DNA of 64,000 nucleotides, taken from the NCBI GenBank assembly GCA_963974055.1, contig CAXBCP010000021.1, positions 25,922 through 89,921 of the forward strand. Reading direction: 5' to 3'. Positions 1 through 8,852 of this stretch are shown in pieces. The translations under genes were made by a program, and so were the position numbers. Position 1 is the stretch's first letter. Each line of letters begins with the position of its first letter. The DNA comes from CAXBCP01 sp963974055. Lineage in GTDB: Bacteria > Pseudomonadota > Alphaproteobacteria > MPNO01 > UBA830. The notes under the pieces were generated by a model. It ran no database searches. It was not told the origin of the DNA and saw only the letters and a list, made by a program, of their open reading frames with translations.

Positions 1-1029
1 CGGGAAGCAATCCGGAAATACCTGAAACGGGAATACCGGAAGGAAAAACGCATCGCGCCGGAGGTCGGACGATGGGCCGAAATTACGAAACGCCCCGAGG
101 TCGCCGACGCTATTGCCGGGTACAGGCATGTCTACGAGGCCCGCAGCCGCCTGGCCGAAGGTGTCTATCCCGATGCCGTCGACGAAATTCGCAAGGCGCT
201 GGGGTATCTCGGGCCGCGCCATGGCGCGCCGCGGCTTGCTGCCGCCCTGATAAGCGCCCGCGCCGGCATTCCGGATGAAGCGGCCTTCTATTTCACGCAA
301 AGCCTGTCCGCGGAGAAACCGTTGCTGACCTCCTATACGGGGTATGCGGAACTGATGCGAAAGCAGGGAAAATTCGACGACAGCAAGGTGCTTCTGGACC
401 GCGCGATAAAGGAATTTTCCGATGCGCCGCAATTGTTGCCGGACCTGATCGACCATGCGCGCATCGCCCGGACGCGCGAAGCGGGGCAGAACAAGCTGAC
501 CCTCGCGGCCCTGCTGACCCGGTGCAAGCTGTCGCCGCTCAAGAAGCTGTCGAAGCTCTGCAAGCTGGCCCGGAAGGGCCGGCATACGAATTTGGGCCGG
601 CTGCAGGTGGCGGAAAAGCGGCCGCTGGGTTTTGACGGCGCGTTGGTGCGGATCAAGGGCGCGTCCCTGAATGTCCGCAAGGGGCCGGGCGGAAAATTTC
701 CCGTGCTGACGTCGTTCAAGTCGAAAATCGTTCTTTCGGTCCTGGATACGCGGGAAAAGTGGCTGCTCGTCAGGAGCGCCGACGGCCGTGAAGGATGGGT
801 CGCCGGCTGGCTGACGCAGAAAGTCCCGCAGGCGGCTGCCCCGCGGCTGCCGGCGGTCCGGCCGGTTGCGACCGGCGCCCCGGCACCGAGACGCAACGTT
901 GCGCCTGCGAAGCCCGCATCGCGGGATGTTGAGACACGGTTGCTGAAACTCAAAAATCTGCACGACAAGGGCCTTGTGACCGATAGCGAATACAAAGCCA
1001 AACGCGAGGAGATTCTGAACGCGCTCTAG
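1..1029 (+). CDS. TPR-like / bacterial SH3 / SHOCT protein, 5' end missing
   Basis: The frame is open from the first base of the window, so the true start lies upstream; 342 residues are visible. The first ~195 residues are helical and TPR-like, ending in a Cys-containing segment (about residues 165-190). That arrangement resembles the C-terminal TPR tail of alphaproteobacterial M48 metallopeptidases, but no HExxH is in view. A bacterial SH3 domain follows (about bases 640-830, with the LNVRKGPG and GWVAGWL signatures), then a Pro/Ala-rich linker. The last ~33 residues form a SHOCT domain (LHDKGLVTDSEYKAKREEIL). SH3b domains usually bind cell-wall material; SHOCT domains are short oligomerisation tails. 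The protease assignment is inference; the SH3 and SHOCT domains are clear. Confidence 0.75.
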   Translation, partial: REAIRKYLKREYRKEKRIAPEVGRWAEITKRPEVADAIAGYRHVYEARSRLAEGVYPDAVDEIRKALGYLGPRHGAPRLAAALISARAGIPDEAAFYFTQSLSAEKPLLTSYTGYAELMRKQGKFDDSKVLLDRAIKEFSDAPQLLPDLIDHARIARTREAGQNKLTLAALLTRCKLSPLKKLSKLCKLARKGRHTNLGRLQVAEKRPLGFDGALVRIKGASLNVRKGPGGKFPVLTSFKSKIVLSVLDTREKWLLVRSADGREGWVAGWLTQKVPQAAAPRLPAVRPVATGAPAPRRNVAPAKPASRDVETRLLKLKNLHDKGLVTDSEYKAKREEILNAL

Positions 1030-1126
1030 CCGCCGGTCCGGCACCCTTATCTGCACTCTTCCCGCACAGCGCCGGTGGACGTTCCGCTGTCTTTACGCTG
1101 CAACACAAAGCGGGTAGACCGCAGCG

Positions 1127-2011
1127 ATGACGAATAGTTCACAAATTTCCGCTGCGGTGCCGCATTTCGACGGCATGGCGGCGATCGCGACGCAATACGA
1201 CGCGTTCATTCTCGACGTCTGGGGCGTTCTGCATGACGGCGTGACCCTGTATCCCGGTGCTGTCGATACGCTGGAACATCTGACGGCTGCGGGAAAACCG
1301 TTCGTGATGCTCACCAATGCGCCGCGGCGCAGCGCCGCCGTCGCCGAATCGATGATCGGCATGGGCATGCCGCCGGCATTCTGCCGCCATATCCTGTCTT
1401 CGGGAGAGGCGACGTTCCTCGACCTGAAAGAGCGGAGCGATCCGTTCTATGCCCGGGTCGGCAACCGGTGCATCCATATCGGCCCCGACCGCGATCGCAA
1501 CCTGCTCGAGGGGCTCGACTGGGAACAGACGGCCCGGCTTGAAGACGCCGACCTGATCATCAATACCGGGCCGTGGGAGGACGGCGAGACCGTCGCGGAC
1601 TACGAAGACAGGTTGGCGACCGGGGTCGAACTCGGCCTGCCGATGATCTGCGCCAATCCCGACCTGGAGGTTGTACGTGACGGCCGCAAGCTGGTCTGTG
1701 CCGGCGCGCTTGCAGTCCGCTACGAGGAGATGGGCGGCACGGTCCGCTGGTTCGGCAAGCCGAAGGCCGAAATATACGAATACTGTTTCCGGGTTCTGTC
1801 GGGGTTCGACAAGGCGCGGATCGCGGCCGTCGGCGATTCGTTCCGCACCGATCTCGCCGGTGCGCAGAATGCCGGGGTCGATCCGATCCTGGTGGCCGGC
1901 GGCATTCACGGCGCCGAGCTTGGCGATCCCCCTGCGGCGGATGTCGTCGCGGCGCTGGCGGCCGAATGGAATGCACGGCCGGCGGCGTCGATTCCGTCCT
2001 TTGTCTGGTGA
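1127..2011 (+). CDS. HAD superfamily class IIA hydrolase (TIGR01459-type)
   Basis: A 294-residue cytosolic phosphatase-like protein. Motif I is LDVWGVLHDG with the nucleophile at D30; the usual second Asp is W32, which as far as I recall is normal for this subfamily. Motif II is LTNAPRR (around residue 65). The cap-region segment NTGPWEDGETVADYEDRL and the late GDSFRTDLAGAQNAG motif (metal-binding Asp pair) are all present. The family belongs to the NagD/pyridoxal-phosphatase group and its physiological substrate is unknown. The ATG at 1127 gives the family's usual N-terminus; the Shine-Dalgarno is weak. It lies alone between the SH3 protein and the large coiled-coil gene. Confidence 0.9.
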   Translation: MTNSSQISAAVPHFDGMAAIATQYDAFILDVWGVLHDGVTLYPGAVDTLEHLTAAGKPFVMLTNAPRRSAAVAESMIGMGMPPAFCRHILSSGEATFLDLKERSDPFYARVGNRCIHIGPDRDRNLLEGLDWEQTARLEDADLIINTGPWEDGETVADYEDRLATGVELGLPMICANPDLEVVRDGRKLVCAGALAVRYEEMGGTVRWFGKPKAEIYEYCFRVLSGFDKARIAAVGDSFRTDLAGAQNAGVDPILVAGGIHGAELGDPPAADVVAALAAEWNARPAASIPSFVW

Positions 2012-2118
2012 TGTGAAACGCCGCCGTTCGGGCGGTATTTGACCACTCGGGAATTGTTTTCGCGAATCAAGGCGATCTAGTATCATCACCGGATGATTTT
2101 GACCGGAAAAGCACCGCT

Positions 2119-5100
2119 ATGACCCATCTTTTCCGGCGTATTTTTACGTCGTTTCTGCGCCGTCCGGCGGGGGTAGCCGCGATCGTCACGATCGCCTGGC
2201 TGGTCGTGTGCGTCTGGTATGTGTCCACCCGCATCGGGTGGGGGGCGTTGGGATCGTTCCTGCCGCATGAACTCGGCGGGTTTTTCGCCGGCATGTTTGC
2301 GCCGCCCGCCTTCATCTGGCTGCTTGTCGCCTATCTGAGGCGCAATGCCGATTTCACCGAAACGGCCGGGCATATCCAGCAGGGCATGTCGCGTCTGACC
2401 TATCCGGCGGAGGAATCCGCCGACCGCGTCGAAGTCATCAGCGAAGCGCTGAGCCGCCAGGCGGAAATGCTGTCCGCCGCGACCGAGCGGGCGGCCGAAC
2501 AGGCGCAGCTCATGCGCGAAGTGCTCGAAGAACATACCTCCCGCCTGGAAAAGGCGTCCGATATCGCGGGTGCGCGTGCCGGCCAGGCGCAGGACGTGAT
2601 GCGTGTTCATGCCGCGGAACTGGAACGGGCCTCCGAAAATGCGGCCGACCGGGTCCGGGAAATGACGGCGGGCATGCGCCACCAGCTGCAGGACCTGACC
2701 GATGCGTCCACCCGCGCGGCGGACGCGACGGCGGCGGCGGCGCAATCGATCCGCGTCCAGTCGGACGATGTCCTGTCCGCCTTCGGACAGGTTTCCGTCG
2801 GCATCGAAAACACCGGCGAAGAAATGAAGCGCAAGGGCGACGAGATGGCGGATGCGTCGCTCGACGCCGTGGCGCGTATCCGCAATGTTTCCGATTCGCT
2901 CGGCGAAAACGCGCGCGGCCTCAACGAAGCGTCGCGGCTGGCGCAGACGGTCACCCAGCGGGTCGGCGAAACTTTCCGCCAGCAGTCGGACGGCCTGGTC
3001 GAGACCGCGAAGGAGGCCGTCGCGCGGGTCGAGGATTCATCCGAAACACTGCGCCGGCGCAGCATGGAAGTGGCGCAAAGCGGGCACAATGCGGCCGAGC
3101 AGCTCAACACCGCGTCGGACAACGTTCAGAACGATATCGAAGCGCTCGGCACGTCGGCGGACCGCGTGAATGCACGGATCGGCGAGATCGCGGTCGAAAT
3201 CCGCGCGCGCGGGTCCGAGTTCGAGGAAGAAACCGACCGGCTGGTGCGTCTGGCGACGGAGCGGCTGGAAAGCGTCGCGGCGGCTATCCGCGGCACTGCC
3301 GCCGAAGCGGGCAGAACGGCGGCCGGTACCGCCGACCAGGCAGAGGCCCGGATCGAACAGGTCAGCGGGTCCCTGCGGTCGTTGTCGGAACAGATTGCCG
3401 GCGCGGCTGCCCGGGCGGCGGACCAGGCGGCCAGGCGGCTGACCGAGATCGGCGAAGCGTTGAACGTCCGGACGGACGATTTCCGCCAACGGCTCGACAC
3501 CGCTATCGCCGGTGTCGGCGAACGCCTGGAAGAGGCCGGCGAAGAGGTCGGCGAACGAACTTCGCTGATGGTCGATACCATCGGCGCCGGCGCCGACACC
3601 GCCGCCGCCAGTATTTTCGAAATCGTCGAGGCCCTGCGCGCACAGGCCGACACGATGCGCGATATCGCGGCCCAGACCGCGTCCCATACCGGTCAGTCGC
3701 TGGAAGAAACCGAAGCCGCGCTTCGGCGCCAGTCCACGGCGCTGGCCGCGGCGTCGGATGCGGCGCTGGCCCGCATGACCGAACGCGCCGAAGAAATAAG
3801 CGCCGTACTAGCCGCGCAACTGACGCGTTTCGACGATCTCGCAAGTGCGGCCGTGCGGCAGGTCGCCGAAAACGCCGAGACGACCGGCAACACGGTACAG
3901 AATGCCGCCGACGGGATCGAACGGGTGTCCGATGAAGCGCTTCAGATCATGCTGGCGCGCGCCCAGAGCGTGATGCAGGAATTTCGCGACAGCGTCACGG
4001 CGATGTCTTCGGCGTCGAGCCAGGCAACCGGCGCGATCCTGGCGACCGTGGACGACGTCGGCAACCGGTTTGCCGACAGGTCCGATGAAATGACCGGCGG
4101 TATCGCCGCCGCGGCCGCGGAGATGATCGCGCGCCTCGACGAGGTGAGCGCATCGGTACAGCGTCAGGCCGGCGACCTGACATCGGCGATGGAAAACGTG
4201 GCGGCGCAGGCGGCGGCGCGCATCAAGGTGGCGGGCGGCGCGCTGAAACAGCAATCCGACGACCTGGCGACCGTTGCGGAAGCCGTTGCCAGCCGGACGG
4301 ACGCCTATGGCGATCAGGTTCTGGGACATGCCGAGAAGTTCACCCAGGCGGCCACCAACGCCGCAAACAACGCGGGCACCGTCACCGATGCCTACCGGTC
4401 GCAGATCACGCTTCTGGACGATGCGAGCGAACGCGCCGTGGTCCGGTCGGACGATGTCCGTGAACTGATCGTCCGTCAGGGCGAAGTCATCGAATCCGCG
4501 TCCGAGAAACTGACGGCCCGCGCGCGTGAGATAGAGGATGTGACGCGGCGTCAGTTCGAACGTCTGCAGCAGGCGGCGCAGACGGCCGTCCGCCGGTCGG
4601 AGGAAGTCGGCGAGGTCCTGCAGGGCCAGTCGGCGGCGCTGACCGCGCAGGCCGACGAATCCGTCAAGAGCCTTACCCTGGTGGGCAATACCCTGCAGGC
4701 GCAGTCGCGCCAGATGGTCGATGCCTGCGTCGTCGCGGCAAAGGAGGTCGCGGATCTGATCGGCTCGCTGAAAGAGGAATCGACCCAGATCGGCGGCACC
4801 GCGAAGTTTGCCGAAGAACGCATCCGCGCCATCGGCGAGCTGTTCAACACCCGCACGGAGGAGCTCGCCAAGGCGTCCGAGGCGGCATATCAGCAGGTTT
4901 CCCAGGTCGGGCGCACACTGCAGAGCCATCAGGCCATGCTGACATCCGCCCTGTCAGAGGTGTCCGACAAGGCGTCCGAAGTCGGCAGCGTGTTCTCGCG
5001 CCAGGCGGAAACGCTGACCTCGGCGTCGTCCGAGGCGGAAAACCAGGCGGCGATTATCCGCCAGAACGCCTTCGATTCGCGCCGCGACATGTTCCTGCGG

Positions 5101-5454
5101 GCGTCCAAGTTCGTGATCGAGGACCTGAATTCGACCGCGATCGATCTCAACCGGCTGATGGACGCCGAAAAATCGCAGAAACTGTGGCCCAAATATTCCA
5201 AGGGCGATCGCGGCATATTCGTCCGCGGCATGATCTCGGACGACGAGCGCCAGGCGCGGACGGTGATCAGTGCCAAATACGAAGACGACGAGGAATTCCG
5301 GCGTTACGTGCAGCGCTATCTCGATCACTTCGAAAAGCTGCTGTCGGAAGCGAACGAGTCCGATCCCGAAAACCTCCTGAGCTCCACCTTCCTGTCGGCG
5401 GATGTCGGCAAGCTTTATCTGCTGCTGGCCCGCGCAGTGGGGCGCCTGAACTAG
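2119..5454 (+). CDS. Large membrane-anchored coiled-coil protein, polar landmark (TipN/GPR-like) candidate
   Basis: 1111 residues. Two N-terminal membrane segments (about 17-38 and 52-73) are followed by ~900 residues of Ala/Glu/Gln/Arg-rich heptad coiled coil of the apolipoprotein-A1/E-like type. The coil has almost no Pro and very few Cys. From about residue 985 to the end there is a compact, non-repetitive domain (starting near DSRRDMFLRASKFVIEDLN, ending DVGKLYLLLARAVGRLN). This architecture matches what is known of Caulobacter TipN (two membrane segments plus a long coil) and Agrobacterium growth-pole-ring protein. Methyl-accepting chemotaxis proteins share the coil character, but the hairpin signature and a periplasmic sensor domain are absent. 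The polar function is inferred from architecture only. The gene stands alone and ends 33 nt from the convergent IclR gene. Confidence 0.7.
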   Translation: MTHLFRRIFTSFLRRPAGVAAIVTIAWLVVCVWYVSTRIGWGALGSFLPHELGGFFAGMFAPPAFIWLLVAYLRRNADFTETAGHIQQGMSRLTYPAEESADRVEVISEALSRQAEMLSAATERAAEQAQLMREVLEEHTSRLEKASDIAGARAGQAQDVMRVHAAELERASENAADRVREMTAGMRHQLQDLTDASTRAADATAAAAQSIRVQSDDVLSAFGQVSVGIENTGEEMKRKGDEMADASLDAVARIRNVSDSLGENARGLNEASRLAQTVTQRVGETFRQQSDGLVETAKEAVARVEDSSETLRRRSMEVAQSGHNAAEQLNTASDNVQNDIEALGTSADRVNARIGEIAVEIRARGSEFEEETDRLVRLATERLESVAAAIRGTAAEAGRTAAGTADQAEARIEQVSGSLRSLSEQIAGAAARAADQAARRLTEIGEALNVRTDDFRQRLDTAIAGVGERLEEAGEEVGERTSLMVDTIGAGADTAAASIFEIVEALRAQADTMRDIAAQTASHTGQSLEETEAALRRQSTALAAASDAALARMTERAEEISAVLAAQLTRFDDLASAAVRQVAENAETTGNTVQNAADGIERVSDEALQIMLARAQSVMQEFRDSVTAMSSASSQATGAILATVDDVGNRFADRSDEMTGGIAAAAAEMIARLDEVSASVQRQAGDLTSAMENVAAQAAARIKVAGGALKQQSDDLATVAEAVASRTDAYGDQVLGHAEKFTQAATNAANNAGTVTDAYRSQITLLDDASERAVVRSDDVRELIVRQGEVIESASEKLTARAREIEDVTRRQFERLQQAAQTAVRRSEEVGEVLQGQSAALTAQADESVKSLTLVGNTLQAQSRQMVDACVVAAKEVADLIGSLKEESTQIGGTAKFAEERIRAIGELFNTRTEELAKASEAAYQQVSQVGRTLQSHQAMLTSALSEVSDKASEVGSVFSRQAETLTSASSEAENQAAIIRQNAFDSRRDMFLRASKFVIEDLNSTAIDLNRLMDAEKSQKLWPKYSKGDRGIFVRGMISDDERQARTVISAKYEDDEEFRRYVQRYLDHFEKLLSEANESDPENLLSSTFLSADVGKLYLLLARAVGRLN

Positions 5455-5487
5455 GGGCCGTGGTTCCGGCATTGCCCGGTGGCGAGG

Positions 5488-6267
5488 TCAGGGGCGTTTG
5501 TCCGCCGGCGAGTATCCGAGACTGTGCGACAGGTCCTGCGCTGCGGCGGTAAGGTCGGTTGCGATTGCGCCGGTCCAGTCCCCGTCGAAATCCGCGGTTC
5601 GGCCGATAACGCCGATTGCGGCCGCGAGTTCGCCCCGGTAATCCAGCACCGCCGCCGCCAGCGCGCTGACGCCGGGCAGCAGGTCGCCTTCGACCCGCGC
5701 CAGGCCGCGTCTGCGGGTCGTTTCCGCAAGCTCCTTCAAATCCTTTTTGCCGATGCCGAGGCGCCGACGTTCCGTTTCCGCGATCGCCCTGACCGGGTCG
5801 GTTTGCAGATAGCTGTAGTAAATTCTGCCGAGCGCGGTCGTCAGCAACGGCAAGACGTTGCCGACCCGGACATTGACCGTCACGGGATGGCTGCTTTCCA
5901 TAAACCTGACGATCGTCGGCCCGTGGCTGCCCCAGAAGGTCAGCACGGTGGTCTGGTTCAGACGGTCTCTCAGCGATCTCATGGCATGCGTGCCGATTTC
6001 GACCGTGTCGATGGAGCCGAGGGCGGCAAGGCCAAGCTCCATGGAGAACGCCCCGATTCTGTATCGGGGCGAGGCGCTGTCCTGTTCAACGAGACCGGCG
6101 CGAACGAGACTCACAAGATATCGATGGATTTTCGCGGCCGGCATGGCCGTCTGTTCCGCAATCCGCGTAAGGGTCGTCGCGCCGCCATCGGCAAGGATTG
6201 CCCGAAGCACCTCTGCGGCGATTTCGACGGATTGAACCCCTGCCTGTTTCTTCAGATCGCCGTCCAT
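5488..6267 (-). CDS. IclR-family transcriptional regulator
   Basis: 259 residues. The N-terminal winged helix-turn-helix (about residues 12-75; TLTRIAEQTAMPAAKIHRYLVSLVRAGLVEQ contains the recognition helix, seen as PAAKIHRYLVSL) is followed by the GAF-like IclR effector domain (RYRIGAFSMELG onward, then TTALGRIYYSYL and the late AAAIGVIG). IclR proteins bind small organic acids and control catabolic operons. It is transcribed divergently from the bicupin dioxygenase at 6397, with a 36-nt inverted repeat between them. It therefore most likely controls that gene and itself, although the effector cannot be read from sequence. It ends 33 nt from the convergent coiled-coil gene. Confidence 0.9.
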   Translation of the reverse strand: MDGDLKKQAGVQSVEIAAEVLRAILADGGATTLTRIAEQTAMPAAKIHRYLVSLVRAGLVEQDSASPRYRIGAFSMELGLAALGSIDTVEIGTHAMRSLRDRLNQTTVLTFWGSHGPTIVRFMESSHPVTVNVRVGNVLPLLTTALGRIYYSYLQTDPVRAIAETERRRLGIGKKDLKELAETTRRRGLARVEGDLLPGVSALAAAVLDYRGELAAAIGVIGRTADFDGDWTGAIATDLTAAAQDLSHSLGYSPADKRP

Positions 6268-6325
6268 TCCATACCGTGCCAGTGATTATCCACGCACTCT
6301 AGCCTTGACCGATGCCGAATCCAAA

Positions 6326-6361
6326 ATTATGAATAACAGAAATGATTACGTTATACATAAT
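6326..6361. promoter_or_regulatory. Candidate IclR operator (imperfect inverted repeat)
   Basis: Arms ATTATGAATAAC (6326-6337) and GTTATACATAAT (6350-6361) match 11 of 12 as an inverted repeat, with a 12-nt spacer. The site sits in an AT-rich patch between the divergent IclR and bicupin genes, about 35 nt before the bicupin ATG. The position fits an operator of the adjacent regulator; binding is inferred. Confidence 0.55.
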
Positions 6362-6396
6362 ATACAATCCGCAATTCAACGTCGGGAGGAACGGAA

Positions 6397-7512
6397 ATGA
6401 CAACCGGAAATCAATCCGCAATCGAAGATCAGGCACGTCTGTCGGAGGAAGCTGCGGCGCTGAATATGGTCGCGTTCTGGGATGTTCGTGGCGATATCGA
6501 GCCGACGGAACCGCGGCCAAGGGTCCATCCGCATGTCTGGAAATGGAATGAGGTCGCGCCACGGCTTCACCGGTCGGCCCACGCGATTCCGCTTGAGAGC
6601 GCCGAAAGACGGGCGTTGCTGTGTTCGAATCCCGGCCTGAGCCCGAAGCCCTATATGACGGATACGATCCTGGCGGCCTATTCGCTCTACAACCCGGGGG
6701 AACAGGCGCCGGTCCATCGTCATACCCCGTCGGCGAGCCGCTTTCTGCTGGAAGGTGCCGGCGGCTTTACCACCGTCGACGGCGAAAAGTGCATGATGCG
6801 CCGGGGCGATGTAATTCTGACGCCCAACGGGACGTGGCACGATCACGGCAACGACGGAGACGAGCCCATTGTCTGGATGGATGTGCTCGACCTGCCGCTG
6901 GTCGAAAGTCTGAATAACAGCATTTTCGAATTCGACTATCGCGAAACCGAATCCCAGTCGAACACCGGCGAGCCATTGCAGCGCGCCACCCAGCAAATCA
7001 GGTATCCCGAAGATCATTCGACCCAGCTCTACGGCCAGGGCGGAATGGTCCCCCTGTTCGGCGACAAGGTGCGCGGCCGTCCGGGGGCGTCGCCGATGCT
7101 CATCTACCGGGGCGCCGATATCCGGGCGCAACTCGCGCGGTTACGGGATTATCCGGCGGATCCGCATGACGGGGTGATTATAGAACTTGTCGACCCGGTG
7201 ACCGGCGGACCGGTAATGTCCACGCTTTCCTATCGAGCGCAGCTCCTGCGGCCCGGCGAGCGCACCCGGACCCATCGTCATACCGCCAGCACGATCTACT
7301 GCGTGATAGAGGGAGGCGGGGTGACCCGGGTCAATGACACCACTCTTCACTGGGAACGGAATGACGCATTCTGCGTTCCCGGCTGGGCATGGCATTCCTT
7401 CCAAAATACCACGCCGGACGATTCCGTTCTGTATTCGGTCACCGACGCGCCGACGCTTGTAAAGCTTGGCCTGTATCGCGAGGAAGCGGGCGCGTCCGCC
7501 GATGCGTCCTGA
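6397..7512 (+). CDS. Gentisate 1,2-dioxygenase-family bicupin
   Basis: 371 residues with two cupin domains. The first carries the Fe(II) triad as H107-x-H109 (VHRHTPSA) and H148 (GTWHDHGN). This spacing is the same as in salicylate and gentisate dioxygenases. The second domain also keeps a full set (THRHTAS, H293 and H295; WAWHSF, H333). The expected chemistry is O2-dependent ring cleavage of a gentisate- or salicylate-like hydroxybenzoate. The family also includes 1-hydroxy-2-naphthoate dioxygenase, so the substrate is open. The start is supported by a GGAGG Shine-Dalgarno at 6385-6389. It is probably controlled by the divergent IclR protein. No maleylpyruvate isomerase or hydrolase lies next to it, so the downstream steps must be encoded elsewhere. 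Confidence 0.85.
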   Translation: MTTGNQSAIEDQARLSEEAAALNMVAFWDVRGDIEPTEPRPRVHPHVWKWNEVAPRLHRSAHAIPLESAERRALLCSNPGLSPKPYMTDTILAAYSLYNPGEQAPVHRHTPSASRFLLEGAGGFTTVDGEKCMMRRGDVILTPNGTWHDHGNDGDEPIVWMDVLDLPLVESLNNSIFEFDYRETESQSNTGEPLQRATQQIRYPEDHSTQLYGQGGMVPLFGDKVRGRPGASPMLIYRGADIRAQLARLRDYPADPHDGVIIELVDPVTGGPVMSTLSYRAQLLRPGERTRTHRHTASTIYCVIEGGGVTRVNDTTLHWERNDAFCVPGWAWHSFQNTTPDDSVLYSVTDAPTLVKLGLYREEAGASADAS

Positions 7513-7598
7513 CCGGCCGGGCGTAACCCCGCGGGCGCTTCGGGGCGGAACGCGGCGGCCGCTGGACACGGAACGGCGATCATGGCAAAGCCCGTGCC

Positions 7599-8816
7599 GT
7601 GTATGCGCTGATCTTTACAGTTTTCGTCGACATGGTCGGGTTCGGCATCGTGCTGCCGTTGCTGCCGCTCTATGCTCAGAAATTCGGCGCATCGCCTGAA
7701 ATCGTCACCCTGGTCGCGGTCAGCTATACGCTTGCGCAGTCGATATTCGGGCCGTTCTGGGGCTGGCTCAGCGACCGGATCGGGCGCAAGCCGGTCCTGC
7801 TGCTGACCATCGGCGGCACGTTCTGCGCCTATTTCCTGCTCGCCTTCACGTCGTCGCTGTGGATGCTGTTTGCGGCGCGGTTCTTCGGCGGGGCAATGGC
7901 CGCCAATATGAGCGTCACCCATGCCCTGATCGCCGATCTCACCCGGCCCGAAGACCGCACCCGGGCCATTGCCCGGCTGTCCGGCGCCGCCGGGCTCGGA
8001 TTCGTTGCCGGGCCGGCGATCGGCGGCCTGCTGGGCGGCAGCGACCCGGCCAGTCCCGATTTCATCACGCCCTATCTGGCCGCGGCGGTCTTCTCGGCGG
8101 TGGCGTTCTGTCTCGCCATCGTGCTGATCACGGAATCGGTATCGGACGACCAGAAAATCCGTGCCCGCCAGATGCCCGGCCTGAAAAGCTGGGTCGCGGT
8201 CTTCGCCAAACCGCAGACGCGGCTGGTGCTCTGTCTGATGTTCTGTACGCCGTTCGTTTTTGCCGGGGTCGAGGTAATTATCGTGCTGTGGTCGGAACGG
8301 GTCTGGGGCTGGGGGCCGCATCAGAACGGCCTGTTCTATGCCTGGATGGGGCTGTGCCACATGGTTCTGCAGTGGTTCGTGATCGGCCGGCTGGCCGCGC
8401 GCATCGGCGAACGCGCACTGGTGACCGCGGGCGCGATTTCCCTCGGTGCCGGGGTGCTGTGGCTGCCTCTCGCGTCGAGCGAGGTCGAACTCTATCTCGG
8501 CGCCGTCCTGATGATCTTCGGCACGGCGTCCAATGCCTCGGCGCTGAGCAGCCTGCTTTCGCAATATGCCGATGCGGACAGCCGGGGGCGGGTTCTCGGT
8601 GTCGGCCAGACTTTCGGCGGATTCGGCCGGATTGGCGGCCCGGCGTTGGCCGGGGTCGCGTTTGCCGCGCTCGGCGTCCACTGGCCGTTCTATGCCGGGG
8701 CCGTCGCGATGGTGTTTATGGCGGTTTTCAGCCGCCGGATCGCGGTCCGGCGGGCGTCCGAGATTTCGGCGGACGATTCGCCAGATAAACCCGTCAAAGA
8801 GCGCCAAAATCCTTGA
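7599..8816 (+). CDS. MFS transporter, DHA1 / TetA-like
   Basis: 405 residues with 12 predicted membrane helices. The N-terminus VDMVGFGIVLPLLPLY and the loop 2-3 motif GWLSDRIGRKPVLL are typical of proton-coupled drug and metabolite exporters of the TetA group. The start is uncertain. The only in-frame initiator near the expected N-terminus is GTG 7599, which has no clear Shine-Dalgarno. A nearby ATG (7582) is in another frame and terminates after nine codons. The gene follows the bicupin by 86 nt and could be cotranscribed, exporting or importing a related compound, but nothing in the sequence fixes the substrate. The rpmB -35 element overlaps its stop codon. Confidence 0.85.
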   Translation: MYALIFTVFVDMVGFGIVLPLLPLYAQKFGASPEIVTLVAVSYTLAQSIFGPFWGWLSDRIGRKPVLLLTIGGTFCAYFLLAFTSSLWMLFAARFFGGAMAANMSVTHALIADLTRPEDRTRAIARLSGAAGLGFVAGPAIGGLLGGSDPASPDFITPYLAAAVFSAVAFCLAIVLITESVSDDQKIRARQMPGLKSWVAVFAKPQTRLVLCLMFCTPFVFAGVEVIIVLWSERVWGWGPHQNGLFYAWMGLCHMVLQWFVIGRLAARIGERALVTAGAISLGAGVLWLPLASSEVELYLGAVLMIFGTASNASALSSLLSQYADADSRGRVLGVGQTFGGFGRIGGPALAGVAFAALGVHWPFYAGAVAMVFMAVFSRRIAVRRASEISADDSPDKPVKERQNP

Positions 8817-8841
8817 CGCAGGCCGTCCGGGCGACTAAAAC
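8813..8841 (+). promoter_or_regulatory. Predicted sigma-70 promoter of rpmB
   Basis: TTGACG (8813-8818), a 17-nt spacer, then TAAAAC (8836-8841). The -35 overlaps the TGA stop of the preceding MFS gene. Transcription would begin near 8848, about 60 nt before the rpmB ATG. Confidence 0.55.
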
Positions 8842-8852
8842 TTCGCGCTTTC

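Noticed and set aside
322..1029. An internal TTG start for the first gene
   Set aside because: The same frame is open to base 1 with consistent helical protein upstream, so the gene is truncated by the window edge and does not start at 322.
6286..6294. DnaA-box-like TTATCCACG, and TTATCTACA near 54549
   Set aside because: Single 8-of-9 matches with no clustering, no AT-rich unwinding region and no dnaA or parAB, so they do not indicate an origin.
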